Source: Aureobasidium sp. EXF-3400
Lineage: Eukaryota; Ascomycota; Dothideomycetes; Dothideales; Saccotheciaceae
DNA length: 64,000 nucleotides
Direction: 5' to 3'
Assembly: GCA_024195585.1 (NCBI GenBank)
Contig: SWBL01000006.1
Coordinates: 62,001 to 126,000 of the forward strand
Below, one piece after another: positions 32,831 to 43,058 of the stretch (position 1 is its first letter; every line of letters starts with the position of its first letter). The position numbers and the translations under genes were made by a program. The notes beneath the pieces were generated by a model, which made no database searches, was not told where the DNA came from, and worked only from the letters and a program-made list of their open reading frames with translations.

Positions 32831-34084
32831 TCAATGTGCAGCAGGTAGGTTTGTCGGGTACCAACAGTTTCCGCTGCTATGCTCCGCTCTCTCTATATTC
32901 ATGAGCTCTTCAGCATACTGTAACAGTATAGGAAGCTGGAGACCAGTATCACGTTTGAGGGTGAGCAAGGAGACTCCTCTATCTGGACCGTGTTGGCGCC
33001 TTGTAACAAGTTCGTAGAGCAACTTCTGCGCCCCATCAGAGGTGTTGTATGGTAGTGCGGCGCAAGCAATGGTTGCGAGTGTTGCGTCACCAACAGGAAA
33101 CTCGCGTTTGGTGAAATATTTGGGATCTGGGATTCCCCTGATAGCCGAGGGGAGTATTGGAAAGCCGGAAAAAGAGATCTCTCGGGGCCTGATGGCCCTG
33201 GCCTTGGTGAAGCTCTTTGACTGTCGTGTGGATCGGGTGATGACATACAATCCACTGGTGAATCAACTGGCAACCATGTGGCTGGACCTGTCTGACGAGC
33301 CTTGCCCACTCGTTCAAGATCATGGAGATAACCGACCATGTCAAGATTCTGTAGACCGGTATCACGGGTAATTTGAGATAGAGAGACCCCTGCTGAAGGA
33401 GGCGGAAATTGAGGTCTGGTGAGAAGCTCGTAGAGCATTCTTCTTGCGCCGTCAGAAATGATCGATGGAAGCGAAGCGCAACTAGCGGCCGCGGACCTTG
33501 CATCGCGCGCAGGCGACAGTGAGAAACCGCTAGCGATATCCCTTCTAAGAGTCTCGCGGCGGTTTGGGGCAGGATGGACTCGTGCTGGCAGGCGTGTAAA
33601 CCCAGCAAAATGTTCATCGTCCTCAGTAGTTTCCATAACAGAGGCGTTTCGCTTCTGACCGCGAGGTAGCACAGGCGACACTTCCTCGGTATCCTCTTCG
33701 CCAACGATCGTATTCGGAAAAGGCGACTGATGCAGAAGGGTTTTGACCAACCTCGCGAACTGCCTCCGCCATTTGCTGGGATTGGTACGGTGAAAGTCTA
33801 CCATCATACAGGTAAGCTCCAACAGATCCTCCAAGGCCTTGGCCATGGTATCATGGCGTTTGGACACATCAACGATCCTTTGCCGTAAGATCTTATCGTT
33901 GACGAAAGCATTGTAGCCTTTCTCGATGTCGATAGATTCAACAACGATGTTCAGTCGCGAGATTGGTGTCACGAGCTCGACGTGCTCAAGATTGGCTGTG
34001 AAAGTGGTTAGTTGCAAAATCTAACAATGACACATTTAAGCAAGTACCCAGAATCTGTTCTCGTAAGCCGTGTATATCAGACAT
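32831..34084 (-). CDS. LRxQI-family protein with two winged-helix-like repeats, about 359 aa
   Basis: Exon 1 34084-34048 encodes MSDIHGLREQIL. After a 52-nt intron (CTAAC branch site, TTTCACAG acceptor), exon 2 33995-33249 gives G|CC (Ala) and NLEHVELVTP, then LNIVVESIDI and KALEDLLELTCMMV, the family domain. A linker follows, then repeat 1 (SDGARRMLYELLTRPQ, GVSLSQITRDTGLQ, GPATWLPVD). Repeat 2 (SDGAQKLLYELVTRRQ, GVSLLTLKRDTGLQ, NCWYPTN) lies in another frame, 33126-32831. A 122-nt intron (GTATGT donor at 33248, CCCAG acceptor) joins the frames exactly and gives 359 residues. That intron is inferred from the frame alone; a frameshift is the alternative. The repeats look like winged-helix DNA-binding domains (inference). 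Function is unknown. Confidence 0.62.
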
Positions 34085-34270
34085 GTTCAGTATGTGGTTG
34101 ATATGAAGGAGGACGCGTTGGAGGACGCGTGCTGGGTGCGCTTCCGGAAGTGCAGCCTCATTTATGCACGAACTTTGTAGAGAGACAGCCAGACTCAAAA
34201 GATGCTATAACAAGGACAAAAAAACGCACCTCGCTTGTGCTCAAGGACGCTCAATCGCTGTTCATCGAAA

Positions 34271-35829
34271 TCACTCATCCTCATCCTCCCACTCGTCAAA
34301 AACTGTCCACCTTGCATCATCTTCAGCAGCACGCATTATGCCACCCTTCTCGTTCAATTGTGAGATACCAGCACTGATTTCGCTGTACGGCATTCCAGTG
34401 CGCATCATCATCTGATCTTCGGTCAATCCTCCGGCTGGTCCATCTGCAATGCAGTGATAGATAATCCTAGCAGTTCTTGAAACGTAAGTTGGGAACCATA
34501 CTTGAGGCGTGAACGGAGCAGCCTGGCCTGCTTCTTCGACTTCGCCGAGGTCGTCTGCGCTGATATGCTCCTGCATGTCGTCGTCGATAACAGTTTTGCG
34601 TGATCTTTTGGCTGCTGGCCCTTCGTCTCCAAGGCCGGATGCGTTACGCTTCGAAGTGGTCTTTGCTGCTGCTGGGGTGGAATCAGACTTCTTGGGTCTG
34701 CCTCTGCCACGCTTAGCGGTTGCAGTGGCGTCATCTTCCGTAACCGCAGCCGTAGGAGCGGTCGCCACGGCATCCTTGCGTGGTCCTCCTCTAGGACGGC
34801 CAGTGGACATGGGTGCAGCGGGACTCTTGCGTGGTCTGCCTACAGGGCGGCCGGTCGATGTTGGTACAATATCGTCTTGCTTCTTGGGCCTTCCAGGACC
34901 ACGTTTGGCGCCAGGAGTAACAGTAGACGCCGTGGCTCTTACAGTGGGAGCAGCTCTCTTTGCTTTAGGTTTGACAGCAGGTGAGGAGGCGGAAAGGAGA
35001 ACATTCTTAGGTCTCCCACGACCTCGCTTGACGAGTGGACTACCTAGTGTTTGCGTAGCACCAGCGCCGATCAGGTTTGGAGGATTTCCCAGATGTGCGC
35101 AAGTGTGACTGAGTAAAGCTGTCAATGCACCCTCGATCGTCTTTGATTTGTGCAATTCTCCACAGATATTCTCGCCTGAAGATTTGTCGGCGATGTTGGC
35201 CTGGTAGTACTTCTGATCCAGATATCTAACGACGACATCTACTTTGGAGGGAAGCTGATCATATCCCATGAAGTTGTAATTGGCTGCAGATGTTAGTTAT
35301 GACCGAATGGAGTCTTGTTTCTCATAATTCGATTCCTCGACTGACGTGGGCTCAGAGCTCTCGCGCTGGTCAGATTCGGATCCCTCCTCAAAGTCTGAGG
35401 GTGCGGCCTCAGAAGTGGCAGAGGGTGTCAGGGACGATACATAGTAGCTGCCTCTGTTGAGATATGAGTCATTCTCTACCGTCTCACCAAACTGGCCTGG
35501 CGGAGTAGCACAATCTGTGTGAACATTCTTGTAGATGTTGGCCAAGTGTTCCGCAGTCATGTTAAGAAGATGCTCTAGAGCGGCTGTGATGGTGGGCATT
35601 GGTCGCTCCATTGTGAGAACATTTTTCAGACGACTTTCCTCCACAACGATAGCGTGGTAGGAATCACCTCGCTTCAAGATAACGATCTCGGGAGGATCAT
35701 CATGGACAAGTGACAGCCTCATATGCTTCAGATTTGCTTCACGTCGTATTGAAGGTACGTGGGATCTGATTGTAAGACACGCAAGGGCTTACCAGCAATC
35801 TGTTCTCTCAGACCGTGTATATCTGCCAT
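34271..35829 (-). CDS. LRxQI-family protein with AT-hooks and C-terminal winged helix, about 349 aa
   Basis: The body is one exon, 35283-34271. It begins right after a branch site and acceptor (CTAACATCTGCAG), as G|CC NYNFMGYDQLPSKV, the exact family exon-2 start. The only upstream exon 1 is the MADIHGLREQIA exon at 35829-35793, which splices to it in frame (37 + 1013 nt). Starting at the internal ATG (35269) would give 332 residues. Order: family domain with KVDVVVRYLD, YYQANIADK and IEGALTALLSHTC; then five AT-hook-like motifs (KRGRGRPKN, KRGPGRPKK, GRPVGRPRK, GRPRGGPRK, KRGRGRPKK); a basic stretch (KRSRKT); and a C-terminal domain (SRTARIIYHCIADGP, GGLTEDQMMMRTGMP, DARWTVFDEWE) like the winged-helix repeats of the gene to the left. 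Probably nuclear and DNA-binding (inference). Confidence 0.68.
35297..35829 (-). CDS. LRxQI-family protein with acidic Ser-rich tail, 158 aa
   Basis: Exons 35829-35793 (37 nt) and 35736-35297, with a 56-nt intron (GTAAGC donor, CGTGAAG acceptor). Exon 1 encodes MADIHGLREQIA, nearly identical to exon 1 of the gene at 34084. G|CA gives Ala before NLKHMRLSLVHD. Exon 2 shows PEIVILKRGD and YHAIVVEESR, both strand-like, ITAALEHLLNMTAEHL, then a 70-residue Ser/Glu-rich tail. The stop codon (TAA) overlaps the branch-point sequence (TAACTAAC) of the acceptor used by the AT-hook body, so the two products may be alternative transcripts of one locus. Divergent from seipin, with 182 bp between starts. 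Function is unknown. Confidence 0.7.
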
Positions 35830-36011
35830 GGTATATCTGTATGTTAGAAAGATGGGTTGTTAGGTGATGGGGTGGATGGGGTACAGTCTCGAGGTGTTAG
35901 ATGAGGAGCTAAAAGCTCGGACCTTTCATGTGAGAGCGGTGACGTTGGTGAACATGGGCGGACCAAGTCGGCGGCATCTTTCTTTCTACAATACCACGAC
36001 CATCATGCGAC
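35830..36011. promoter_or_regulatory. Short divergent promoter
   Basis: 182 bp between the family gene start (35829, minus) and the seipin start (36012, plus). Must serve both. Confidence 0.5.
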
Positions 36012-37242
36012 ATGTCCGACTATGCTGATGACGAGCAGCAGGGAGTGGTGACTCGTGTTAAGGTTGCTACCTCACAAATGCTCACGATGGACGCGATTGA
36101 CCAGTCGACAGAACACAGCTCTTCTTCCACTCCGCATCGCTGTCTCCAAACCCGCCCAGCGCGCATATCTAACATCGGTCCTGTTCTTCAGCACTTGCTT
36201 CTTCCTCCTCATCGTCTCCATCGCTGCCTATCTCGCTTTCTACTGGACCTACATCCCTCGCATAGGCTTCAGCCGCCCTATTCACCTACAATTCGATAGT
36301 CTCGAATCGCCGCCATGGGGTGTCGCAAACCTAGCTCCCGAGCTGGTTAGCCTCCAACCGTACGATGTTAAGATCCAGCTACGTCTGCCGCGCACAAAGA
36401 CGAACACCGAGATTGGCAATTTCATGGTCGAAACTGCTTTGTTTGCACCTGGAGAGAAGGGCTCGGTGGTCGACGACTCGCGTATGCCGGTCGCAAAGGA
36501 CCCCACCGTCACCAAAGTCCTTGCTAGCTCGAGAAGAACTGCCATCTTGACATACTACTCGCCCGTCGTTGATCTCGCTCGTAAGGCTACCGAGCTGCAC
36601 TGGCTGATCCTAGGCTGGCGACTTGAAGCTGAAACACTCGACATTCCCGTCTTCAATGGCGTATCGTTTGCAAAAGGATGGAGGAACGTTCCAGATACCA
36701 TGCAGATCCAGGTACAGAGTTCTGCTCGCATGCAAATTTACGAAGCCAATGTCATCTTCAAGGCTCGTTTCCAGGGCCTGAGGTGGATTATGTACAACCA
36801 TCGCCTCACAAGCGCCTTCGTCTTCATTGGTGCTTTCTGGGGCACCGAGGTCCTCTTCACTGCTATATGCTGGGCTATCTTGAGTGTCTGGATATTCTCT
36901 GGCGACGATAGCTCGGTCAAGACAGAAGCAGATGACCACAAACGCATCAAAGCGGAAGAGTCCGAGGACGAGGAACAGCACAAGTTGTCCGACACAGAGC
37001 GAACATACCCTACCTATAGCAAAGGCCCTGCCATGCGCTATACTTCTCCTGCCGTCAAGAAAGAAGAAACAGAGTCTGAACCCTTCCCGTCCCTCCTGGC
37101 CACTGCTCTGGAAGCCGATGATGAGGACGAGAGTGATGACTTCTTCGACTCAGGTCTCGGAACCAGTCTGGAGAGCAGCACTGGTCACACGAGCTCGAAG
37201 GAAGCCTTGCGCAAGAGAAAGAACAAAGCATCAAGAGGTTGA
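36012..37242 (+). CDS. SEI1: Seipin (Berardinelli-Seip protein), lipid-droplet assembly, 388 aa
   Basis: ER membrane protein that forms rings at ER-lipid droplet contacts and organises droplet growth. Model: exon 1 36012-36047 (MSDYADDEQQGV) and exon 2 36112-37242, with a 64-nt intron ending TCGACAG that joins in frame to NTALLPLRIAVSKPAQRAYL, the conserved entry to the first membrane helix. Helix 1 is FFSTCFFLLIVSIAAYLAFY. A luminal beta-sandwich follows (YDVKIQLRLPRTKTNTEIGN), then helix 2 (FVFIGAFWGTEVLFTAICWA). The cytosolic C-terminus is acidic (EESEDEEQHK and further Asp/Glu runs) and ends in a Lys/Arg-rich tail, as in other filamentous fungi. The N-terminal exon is less certain than the rest. 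Confidence 0.88.
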
Positions 37243-37291
37243 AGAATATGTAACGATACCCTGACATGACTATCTCCTACCAACTCTCTCT

Positions 37292-38519
37292 TCAGTTCCC
37301 ATGCACCTGTGATTTCTTATCAATCCACTTCGTATTCCCAAACTTGCCCGAGAACGGGAACTGGAACACCTCTTCCAAAGTACTGTAAGGAGCATACTCC
37401 TCATCCGTCATCACAATCGTAACATTCGCCTCTATTCTCCCCGTAAGATTGAACCCAGGTCCAAAATCCTTATACTCGGCCATCGTAGTATTGACACCAT
37501 ACCTTGGATCAGTAGCACTCCACTTGATATACCCACCACTCTGAATCGAATTATCCAAATAAGTATTTGCGAAGATAGATCTGTGTAATGCATTCCAAGG
37601 TCTTCCTAGAGCACACTTTCCTACAATGCTGAGAGAGGTATTTGCGGCTTTGACGAAGGAATCGTGGATATATGCGCCGTAAGCGTTGGGGAAAGAGGTG
37701 TTGGTGCCTTTCCAGGCTGTTATGCCACCGCCGCAACCACGCAGGGAGAGCAGGGAAGATTGGATCCAGAGGGTGCCGAAGCCGTAGAGGAAGTCTGTTT
37801 GACCGGCTATGGTGCTGTTGTACATGTATGCGTTGCCCAGTTTGCCGATATAGACCTTGAAAATACTGTTAGCACAGGCGTTGTGAGATTATGAGGCAGC
37901 GGGGTCTTACGGTATCTTGATAACTGTAAAAGCCACAGTAGTAGAATCCAGTATTTGCGTAACTAACACTCAATGCCAAACTAGGTCCAGCAGAGTATGG
38001 CAAGTAATCATTCACAAAATTCAAGTTATAAGCTCTGAAATCCGTGTTTCCGAATGGTGTGCCGTCGGGTACGTGGTTACCAGTGGGTCCACTGCCAGTC
38101 AGACTGCTGTTGAAAGTCGGCGCCACGGTAAGTGTAGATGTATACGCGTTATCGTAGCTTCCTGTACTGGCTGTGCCTGTAGCGTTGTGCCAAATCACAT
38201 TGACGCTGTTCTTGGTGTTGTCATTGGGAAACTTGGTTTGGCCGAGAAGAGTCAAGGGACCGGGACGGGTGACGTTGACTTGCTCAGTGTAGTTGCCGGG
38301 TAGGATGAGAATGTAGTATGAGACTGTGTTGTTTGGGATAGAGAGAACAGCAGATTGAATGCTGGTGAACTTTGCTTTGGGTCCGACCAGGAGTGTTCCT
38401 TGAGGACAGCCTTGGAGGGGGTTTTGGGTTGGATATTGGCATTCGCCTCGGCTGTAGGCTTGGGCTGTACCCAGAAGACCCAGCGAGAGCAAGGATATGA
38501 TGGAGTTTGTGGTGACCAT
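37292..38519 (-). CDS. Pectin methylesterase, CE8, secreted, 390 aa
   Basis: Removes methyl groups from pectin and so prepares it for polygalacturonases. Exons 38519-37911 and 37855-37292, with a 55-nt intron (GTAAGA donor, GCTAAC branch site, TTTCAAG acceptor, phase 0). The start is the ATG that opens a signal peptide (MVTTNSIISLLSLGLLGTAQA). Catalytic motifs: GFYSYQDT (Gln and Asp of the active site) split from GQTDFLYG (nucleophile Asp) by the intron, and CALGRPWNA, whose Arg and Trp bind the substrate. Several N-glycosylation sites are present. Length is normal. It nearly abuts the 3' end of seipin (49 bp). Works with the GH28 enzyme at 26995-28541. Confidence 0.93.
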
Positions 38520-39067
38520 CTTGATAGAGGAGAACAATGATGATGACTTACGAGACTTGGCGGCAATGCTTGTCTTTATACCTTATAATTGACTGCACTT
38601 ACGGAAGATCTATTGAGCCATGATGTCGACTCCGCATCTCGTCCCCAAATATATTGCCTACTGCCGGATCACAAGGCAGATTGATGGGCTCCAACAGCAC
38701 TATGCGGAGATTTTCTGGGGTGGTTTGCGGAGGGAGAAGGTGGGGATGGGGTATGATCTGCAGGCTAGAGAAGATCCACCAATAGCGAGGAAAGCCTCTT
38801 CATCTCTCGGCATAGCAGCTGTCTTCCATTGATAGAGAGCCAGCAAATTTGGCGCTGCCTAAAATCGAATCACCAGACAATGTCGCGGCGTTGTTTGGAG
38901 CAGAGGCACGGACAAAAATCAATCGACGTCGAAGCCCTTGATATTCCTGAACCGTTGAGGCAGAGCGACGATTCGTATTCGTGTTTGTGCTCAAAAAGCA
39001 AATTGCGAGTCCGTGAAATCGATCAGATACGATAGACAATAATGTCAATGCAGATGCATCGCGTTTG
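38520..39067. other. Intergenic, no supported gene
   Basis: Promoter side of the pectin methylesterase gene. Nothing recognised. Confidence 0.45.
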
Positions 39068-39294
39068 TTATGCCCAAGGGTCGTGTTCGGTATCAGACAG
39101 GCTTTGTTGAGATGAACCGTGAGTCTCGTTCCTGAAGTGTATGGTTACTATCCAGCGGAATATCGAAAACGTGCCCGCTAGCTTGACATCACTGGTGGCA
39201 ATCAGAGGTGATGGTGCTGAGAACATGTGAGACAGACGTGTCGCGCTCACTCATGGGCAACATACGGAAAGATAAGAGCTCGCAGATCAGCAAC
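39068..39294 (-). pseudogene. Decayed LRxQI-family copy
   Basis: The stretch 39294-39266 reads VADLRALIFP where intact members read MADLRAQIL: the ATG has become GTT, Gln has become Leu, and one extra base precedes the GTATGT donor. A 49-nt intron-like segment ends in GTTCTCAG. Then 39216-39068 reads PSPLIATSDVKLAGTFSIFRW and WIVTIHFRN, which recall the strand segments of exon 2, followed by a stop. The C-terminal family helix is missing. No usable start codon is nearby except in a longer unrelated frame. I read it as a dead copy. Chance resemblance cannot be excluded. Confidence 0.35.
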
Positions 39295-40257
39295 TTTCAG
39301 ACCGGTTTTCAGGAAGATTGCGTCAACAAGTGCAATAATATTGTAAGGGTGGTAAGCAGGTCCGTTGAAAGGATACGGATAAAAAGAAAGCCCAGAACGT
39401 GCTGGAAGATGTTGTGTTCCAAACATGCTTGAACCGCTGGGGCAGGCAAGTGTTGCCAACGAAGCAAAGCACACAAGCCATCTCGCTTGCACAAATTCAC
39501 CAAGTGCTGCCTCCTTTGCCTGAACAACATGTTTTTCTCCACAACGATCATATCGAAACGATTTTCTCAGATGTGCGAAAACAATTGCCCCAGATGCAGG
39601 AATAACAAGCAGCGTCTGTCTGCAACGGTGTACTTGCCTGCCGCGAACAAGTCCGATGGTTCGGACTGTTGAAAGTCTAGCCTTTACGTTTAGCCACGCG
39701 TCGGCTTCGACGACGCCTCCTCAGCTCGTGATTCCTTGAATTCCATGAGACATGAATACAGTACTCGAGTAGCTTTCACGGAAGCTGAGCCAGCTGTTAG
39801 TCGCCGGAACCCACGAGTCAACTGCCTGGAGAGCTTGCAGACCACTCAAGTGCTTACTTCGGAGTTCGCATGAGTTGATCATGATGCTCCGAACTTTGAT
39901 TAATGGTTGACATGGCAAGCTGAGCCCTGTTACCGTTTGCGGCTGACATGGTCTGCGTTGTTGGTTTGAGTTCAGCATGTGCACACCATGATCGGTTGTG
40001 GCAGGCTTCGATACCCGTTCCAACAGCGAATGTGTTCTAGCTGTGGCTGTCTCAATCTGGCGAGCGTCATTTATGCTTCAGCTGATAGCTGAGATCGATC
40101 CGAAGAAAGGTTACGGAATCATAGATATCATATGCTGTACCCTGTGTTGGACTTCATAACTTTTTGGCATTTTTCAATTCGACTATTGTAGACCACCGAT
40201 ACCAGGCTCCAGGATAACAAGCACATTAATCACCGACGGGATCTGGACTCAGTCAAG
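39295..40257. other. Intergenic, no supported gene
   Basis: Several short frames without motifs. Holds the promoter of the GT71 gene. Confidence 0.45.
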
Positions 40258-42702
40258 ATGAGAGGACTCGACTCACTTGACTCAATGACAGGATACTTGA
40301 GCCCCCGGCTCGAGAAGTTCGACCCTGAATATCTCACACACTATGTCAGCAGTCCATCGAGATGCCTCAAGGTCGTGAGAGGACTTGCATTCACAGGATG
40401 TGCTGTGTTCTGTGTTCTTCTATACACAAGTGTGGCAACTCATTCAGACTGGAACTATGTACCATCAAGCCTTGCCACCAACACAACCACTGGCGTCACA
40501 ACTACCAAAATCACAACGCCAACGACGCCGTACAAGGCGACATCACAATCTAAAGAGCAGGGCAAGGGATCGTTATGGGGGCAGAAGAAGCCGCAGTACT
40601 ACACCATCCACACCAATGAACCCTACGATATCGATACCGCTCTTCGCACAGTACTCAACTTGTGCCCAGATGAGATATACTACAACGCATTGACTCTGCC
40701 CATCACGACGGGTGGTGAGGCGAAGCTCCACGAGACTGGTGTGAGAGTCCGCATGTTCAAGAAGTACTTTGATGCATGGGAAGCGTTACACGTAGTAACA
40801 GATAGTCTGTCCGACACCGCTTTTGTACGAGACGATATTCTGCGCCATATCAGAGACTCGAAGGACGTGTCTCCCTTCACCTCCGGATCACGAATCGAAG
40901 CTATGCGACAATACGAGACATACCGCTCATTCTTGTCGAACATGTCCTCCACTCTTTTCCCCTGGACCAACCCCTACTTCTCCGACCACATGACACTTCA
41001 CGGACATATGTACAACGCTGGACGTGGCATTGTCATCTCTGGCAGTAACTCACAAGCTTCGTACATCAAGACTGCAATCTCCTCATTCCGTGCCATGGGC
41101 TGTACCCTGCCAGTCGAGATCATGTACCTCGGCGACACCGATTTGAGCGAAGACGCGCGCATAGACCTTGAAACTATCCCAGATGTCGTTACTCGCGATG
41201 TCAAGAAGATGGTCAACGATCAAGGCTGGGAACTTGAGGGTTGGGCCGGTAAAGCTTTTGCTGCTTTCTTGAGCTCCTTCCGCGAAGTCATCCTTCTTGA
41301 TGCGGATGTCCTATTCTTCAATGATCCAGCATTGATGTTCGAGGAACCTGGCTACGTTGAGACCGGTGCCCTATTCTTTACCGACCGTACGGTCTTCGCA
41401 CAGGACAAGCGAACTTTCCTGCGCAAGATCATGCCAAAGCCTGTGTCTAACAAGCTCAAGGAAAGTAGGTGGTGGTTGGGCGAGACCGGTGAGAACCAAG
41501 AATCTGGTGTCGTTGTAGTCGACAAGTGGAGACATTTCTTGAGTATCTTCCTGACGGCGAGATTGAATGGGCCCGATCGACGCGATACCGATGCCGGTCA
41601 AGGAACGTACAGCTTCTGGTGGGGTGACAAGGAGACTTGGTGGATTGGGTTCGAGCTCGCTGGCGACACGGACTACCACTTCCATCAAGGCGGCACTGGC
41701 AACATGGGCACAGTGACCAACACCGAGCCTATTGAGAAGAAGGAAGAAAAGACGGAAGACAAGCAGGAAGAGAAGAAGGAAGATCAGGATGACACACCCA
41801 AAGAGGAGACGGCGCCTGATGAGAACCCGCATACTACGGACGCTGACGATTTCGAACACAACTTGGCAAAAGTGGAAGAGAACCAGGCTGACAAGACCGC
41901 GGAACCAACAGCCACTTCGGTCGCTGCTGATCTCGAGAACAACTTGAAACAGTTGCAGAGCGATCAGGCTGTGCACACCGAGGAGCCAACAGTAGCACGC
42001 CTCGCGGGCGAAGTCAAGCCAGACATCGAGACTCAGCAGGAATCGAAGGTAGAGTTCCTCGCTCCTGCTCCAGATGCAGACGATGTGATGAAGGCCATCA
42101 AGGCAGCAGAGGCTGCAAGAGCGGCACGACTCCCGACAGAAGAGGGTCACTACCTACCGGTGCTGGAGAACATACAGCCCGCCGATGACTCTGGCGCTGC
42201 CGAATCCGCTACCGCTACCGAAGGATCTCCCGCTTCTACAGAAGAGCCTGAAACTGATCGAGCCCGTTCCCGCCGTCACTTGGCTAAGCGCGACAGTTGG
42301 TTCGATATTGCCATGGAGACCAAGCGTCCAAACCTTACTGGTCCCGGTATGCTCGACCTGCCTGATCAGAACATTATCCTCTGTTCCCCGCAACTCTTGC
42401 ACCTTTCTCGCGATGGCCGACCTCTGTGGTTCAACGGCTGGATCCAGGACAACAAGCACGACGCCAGCTCCGACGTCTCCAAATTCGAGTTCTTCATGAG
42501 TGAGAAGAGGAAGGACAACGAGTGGGCTGAGTGGATTATTGGTGCAGACAACATGTGTTGTCTGAAAGGAGATGATTTGCATATGATGAACGATCAGGAG
42601 TTGAAGGCTTTGGAATTGATCGTGGATATCGCCAAGGAGAACGGATCCTTGAAGGAAGTCTTGGACAAAGAAAGGAAAGCAAACAAGAATATCGCGGACT
42701 AG
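40258..42702 (+). CDS. Mnn1-type alpha-1,3-mannosyltransferase, GT71, 814 aa
   Basis: Golgi type II membrane enzyme that adds mannose from GDP-mannose to glycan chains. Single exon. A short cytosolic N-terminus precedes one membrane anchor (GLAFTGCAVFCVLLYTSVA), then a Thr-rich stem. The catalytic domain shows GIVISGSNSQASYIKTAIS, LPVEIMYLGD, the metal-binding DAD in REVILLDADVLFFNDP, GENQESGVVVVDK and YSFWWGDKETWWIGFEL. About 190 acidic, Ala- and Pro-rich residues (about 490-680) then interrupt the domain before NLTGPGMLDLPDQNIILCSP and LWFNGWI, which belong to the same fold. This insertion contains an imperfect 27-residue tandem repeat. The GDP-mannose transporter for this pathway lies at 57801-59027. 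Confidence 0.9.
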   Translation: MRGLDSLDSMTGYLSPRLEKFDPEYLTHYVSSPSRCLKVVRGLAFTGCAVFCVLLYTSVATHSDWNYVPSSLATNTTTGVTTTKITTPTTPYKATSQSKEQGKGSLWGQKKPQYYTIHTNEPYDIDTALRTVLNLCPDEIYYNALTLPITTGGEAKLHETGVRVRMFKKYFDAWEALHVVTDSLSDTAFVRDDILRHIRDSKDVSPFTSGSRIEAMRQYETYRSFLSNMSSTLFPWTNPYFSDHMTLHGHMYNAGRGIVISGSNSQASYIKTAISSFRAMGCTLPVEIMYLGDTDLSEDARIDLETIPDVVTRDVKKMVNDQGWELEGWAGKAFAAFLSSFREVILLDADVLFFNDPALMFEEPGYVETGALFFTDRTVFAQDKRTFLRKIMPKPVSNKLKESRWWLGETGENQESGVVVVDKWRHFLSIFLTARLNGPDRRDTDAGQGTYSFWWGDKETWWIGFELAGDTDYHFHQGGTGNMGTVTNTEPIEKKEEKTEDKQEEKKEDQDDTPKEETAPDENPHTTDADDFEHNLAKVEENQADKTAEPTATSVAADLENNLKQLQSDQAVHTEEPTVARLAGEVKPDIETQQESKVEFLAPAPDADDVMKAIKAAEAARAARLPTEEGHYLPVLENIQPADDSGAAESATATEGSPASTEEPETDRARSRRHLAKRDSWFDIAMETKRPNLTGPGMLDLPDQNIILCSPQLLHLSRDGRPLWFNGWIQDNKHDASSDVSKFEFFMSEKRKDNEWAEWIIGADNMCCLKGDDLHMMNDQELKALELIVDIAKENGSLKEVLDKERKANKNIAD
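41851..42012 (+). repeat. 81-bp imperfect tandem duplication inside the GT71 gene
   Basis: Two 27-codon units, 41851-41931 (FEHNLAKVEENQADK...) and 41932-42012 (LENNLKQLQSDQAVH...), share the order (F/L)E-x-NL-x-x-(V/L)-x-x-x-Q-A and a later EPT. They lie in the acidic insertion of the mannosyltransferase. Confidence 0.65.
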
Positions 42703-43058
42703 ATATGCTCATGAGGCGTGGTGTTTTGTTACATTAGCATGGCGTTGGGGACTTGCGGGTAGAGCAAGCATTATCAATGATATCCTTTTCCAAGTCAGTC
42801 GCTCTTTCCGTCTCTGACCGTCAGTCAAGACATGTGGTGAAGAGGAAAGTTCGTGAGATCTCATGACGCGTCACGCGGTTGTTCACGTTGAGCATCGCGA
42901 CTGCCTGTCTGGAGCACTCGCCGATCCACACCGATGTTGATTTCCTCCGCGCCTGATTCGCATCTACTTCATTGCCAGAGATAGTACGCATCAGTCTTGC
43001 ACATCAACAGCCATCACACTCTCGCCGCTCCCACCACCTTCGACCTCTTGTCACTTCA
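42703..43058. other. Intergenic
   Basis: 3' flank of the GT71 gene and promoter of the next gene. Nothing recognised. Confidence 0.5.

Noticed and set aside
41371..42150. 259-codon antisense frame inside the GT71 gene
   Set aside because: Arises from the biased codons of the acidic sense-strand insertion; no domain or start context.
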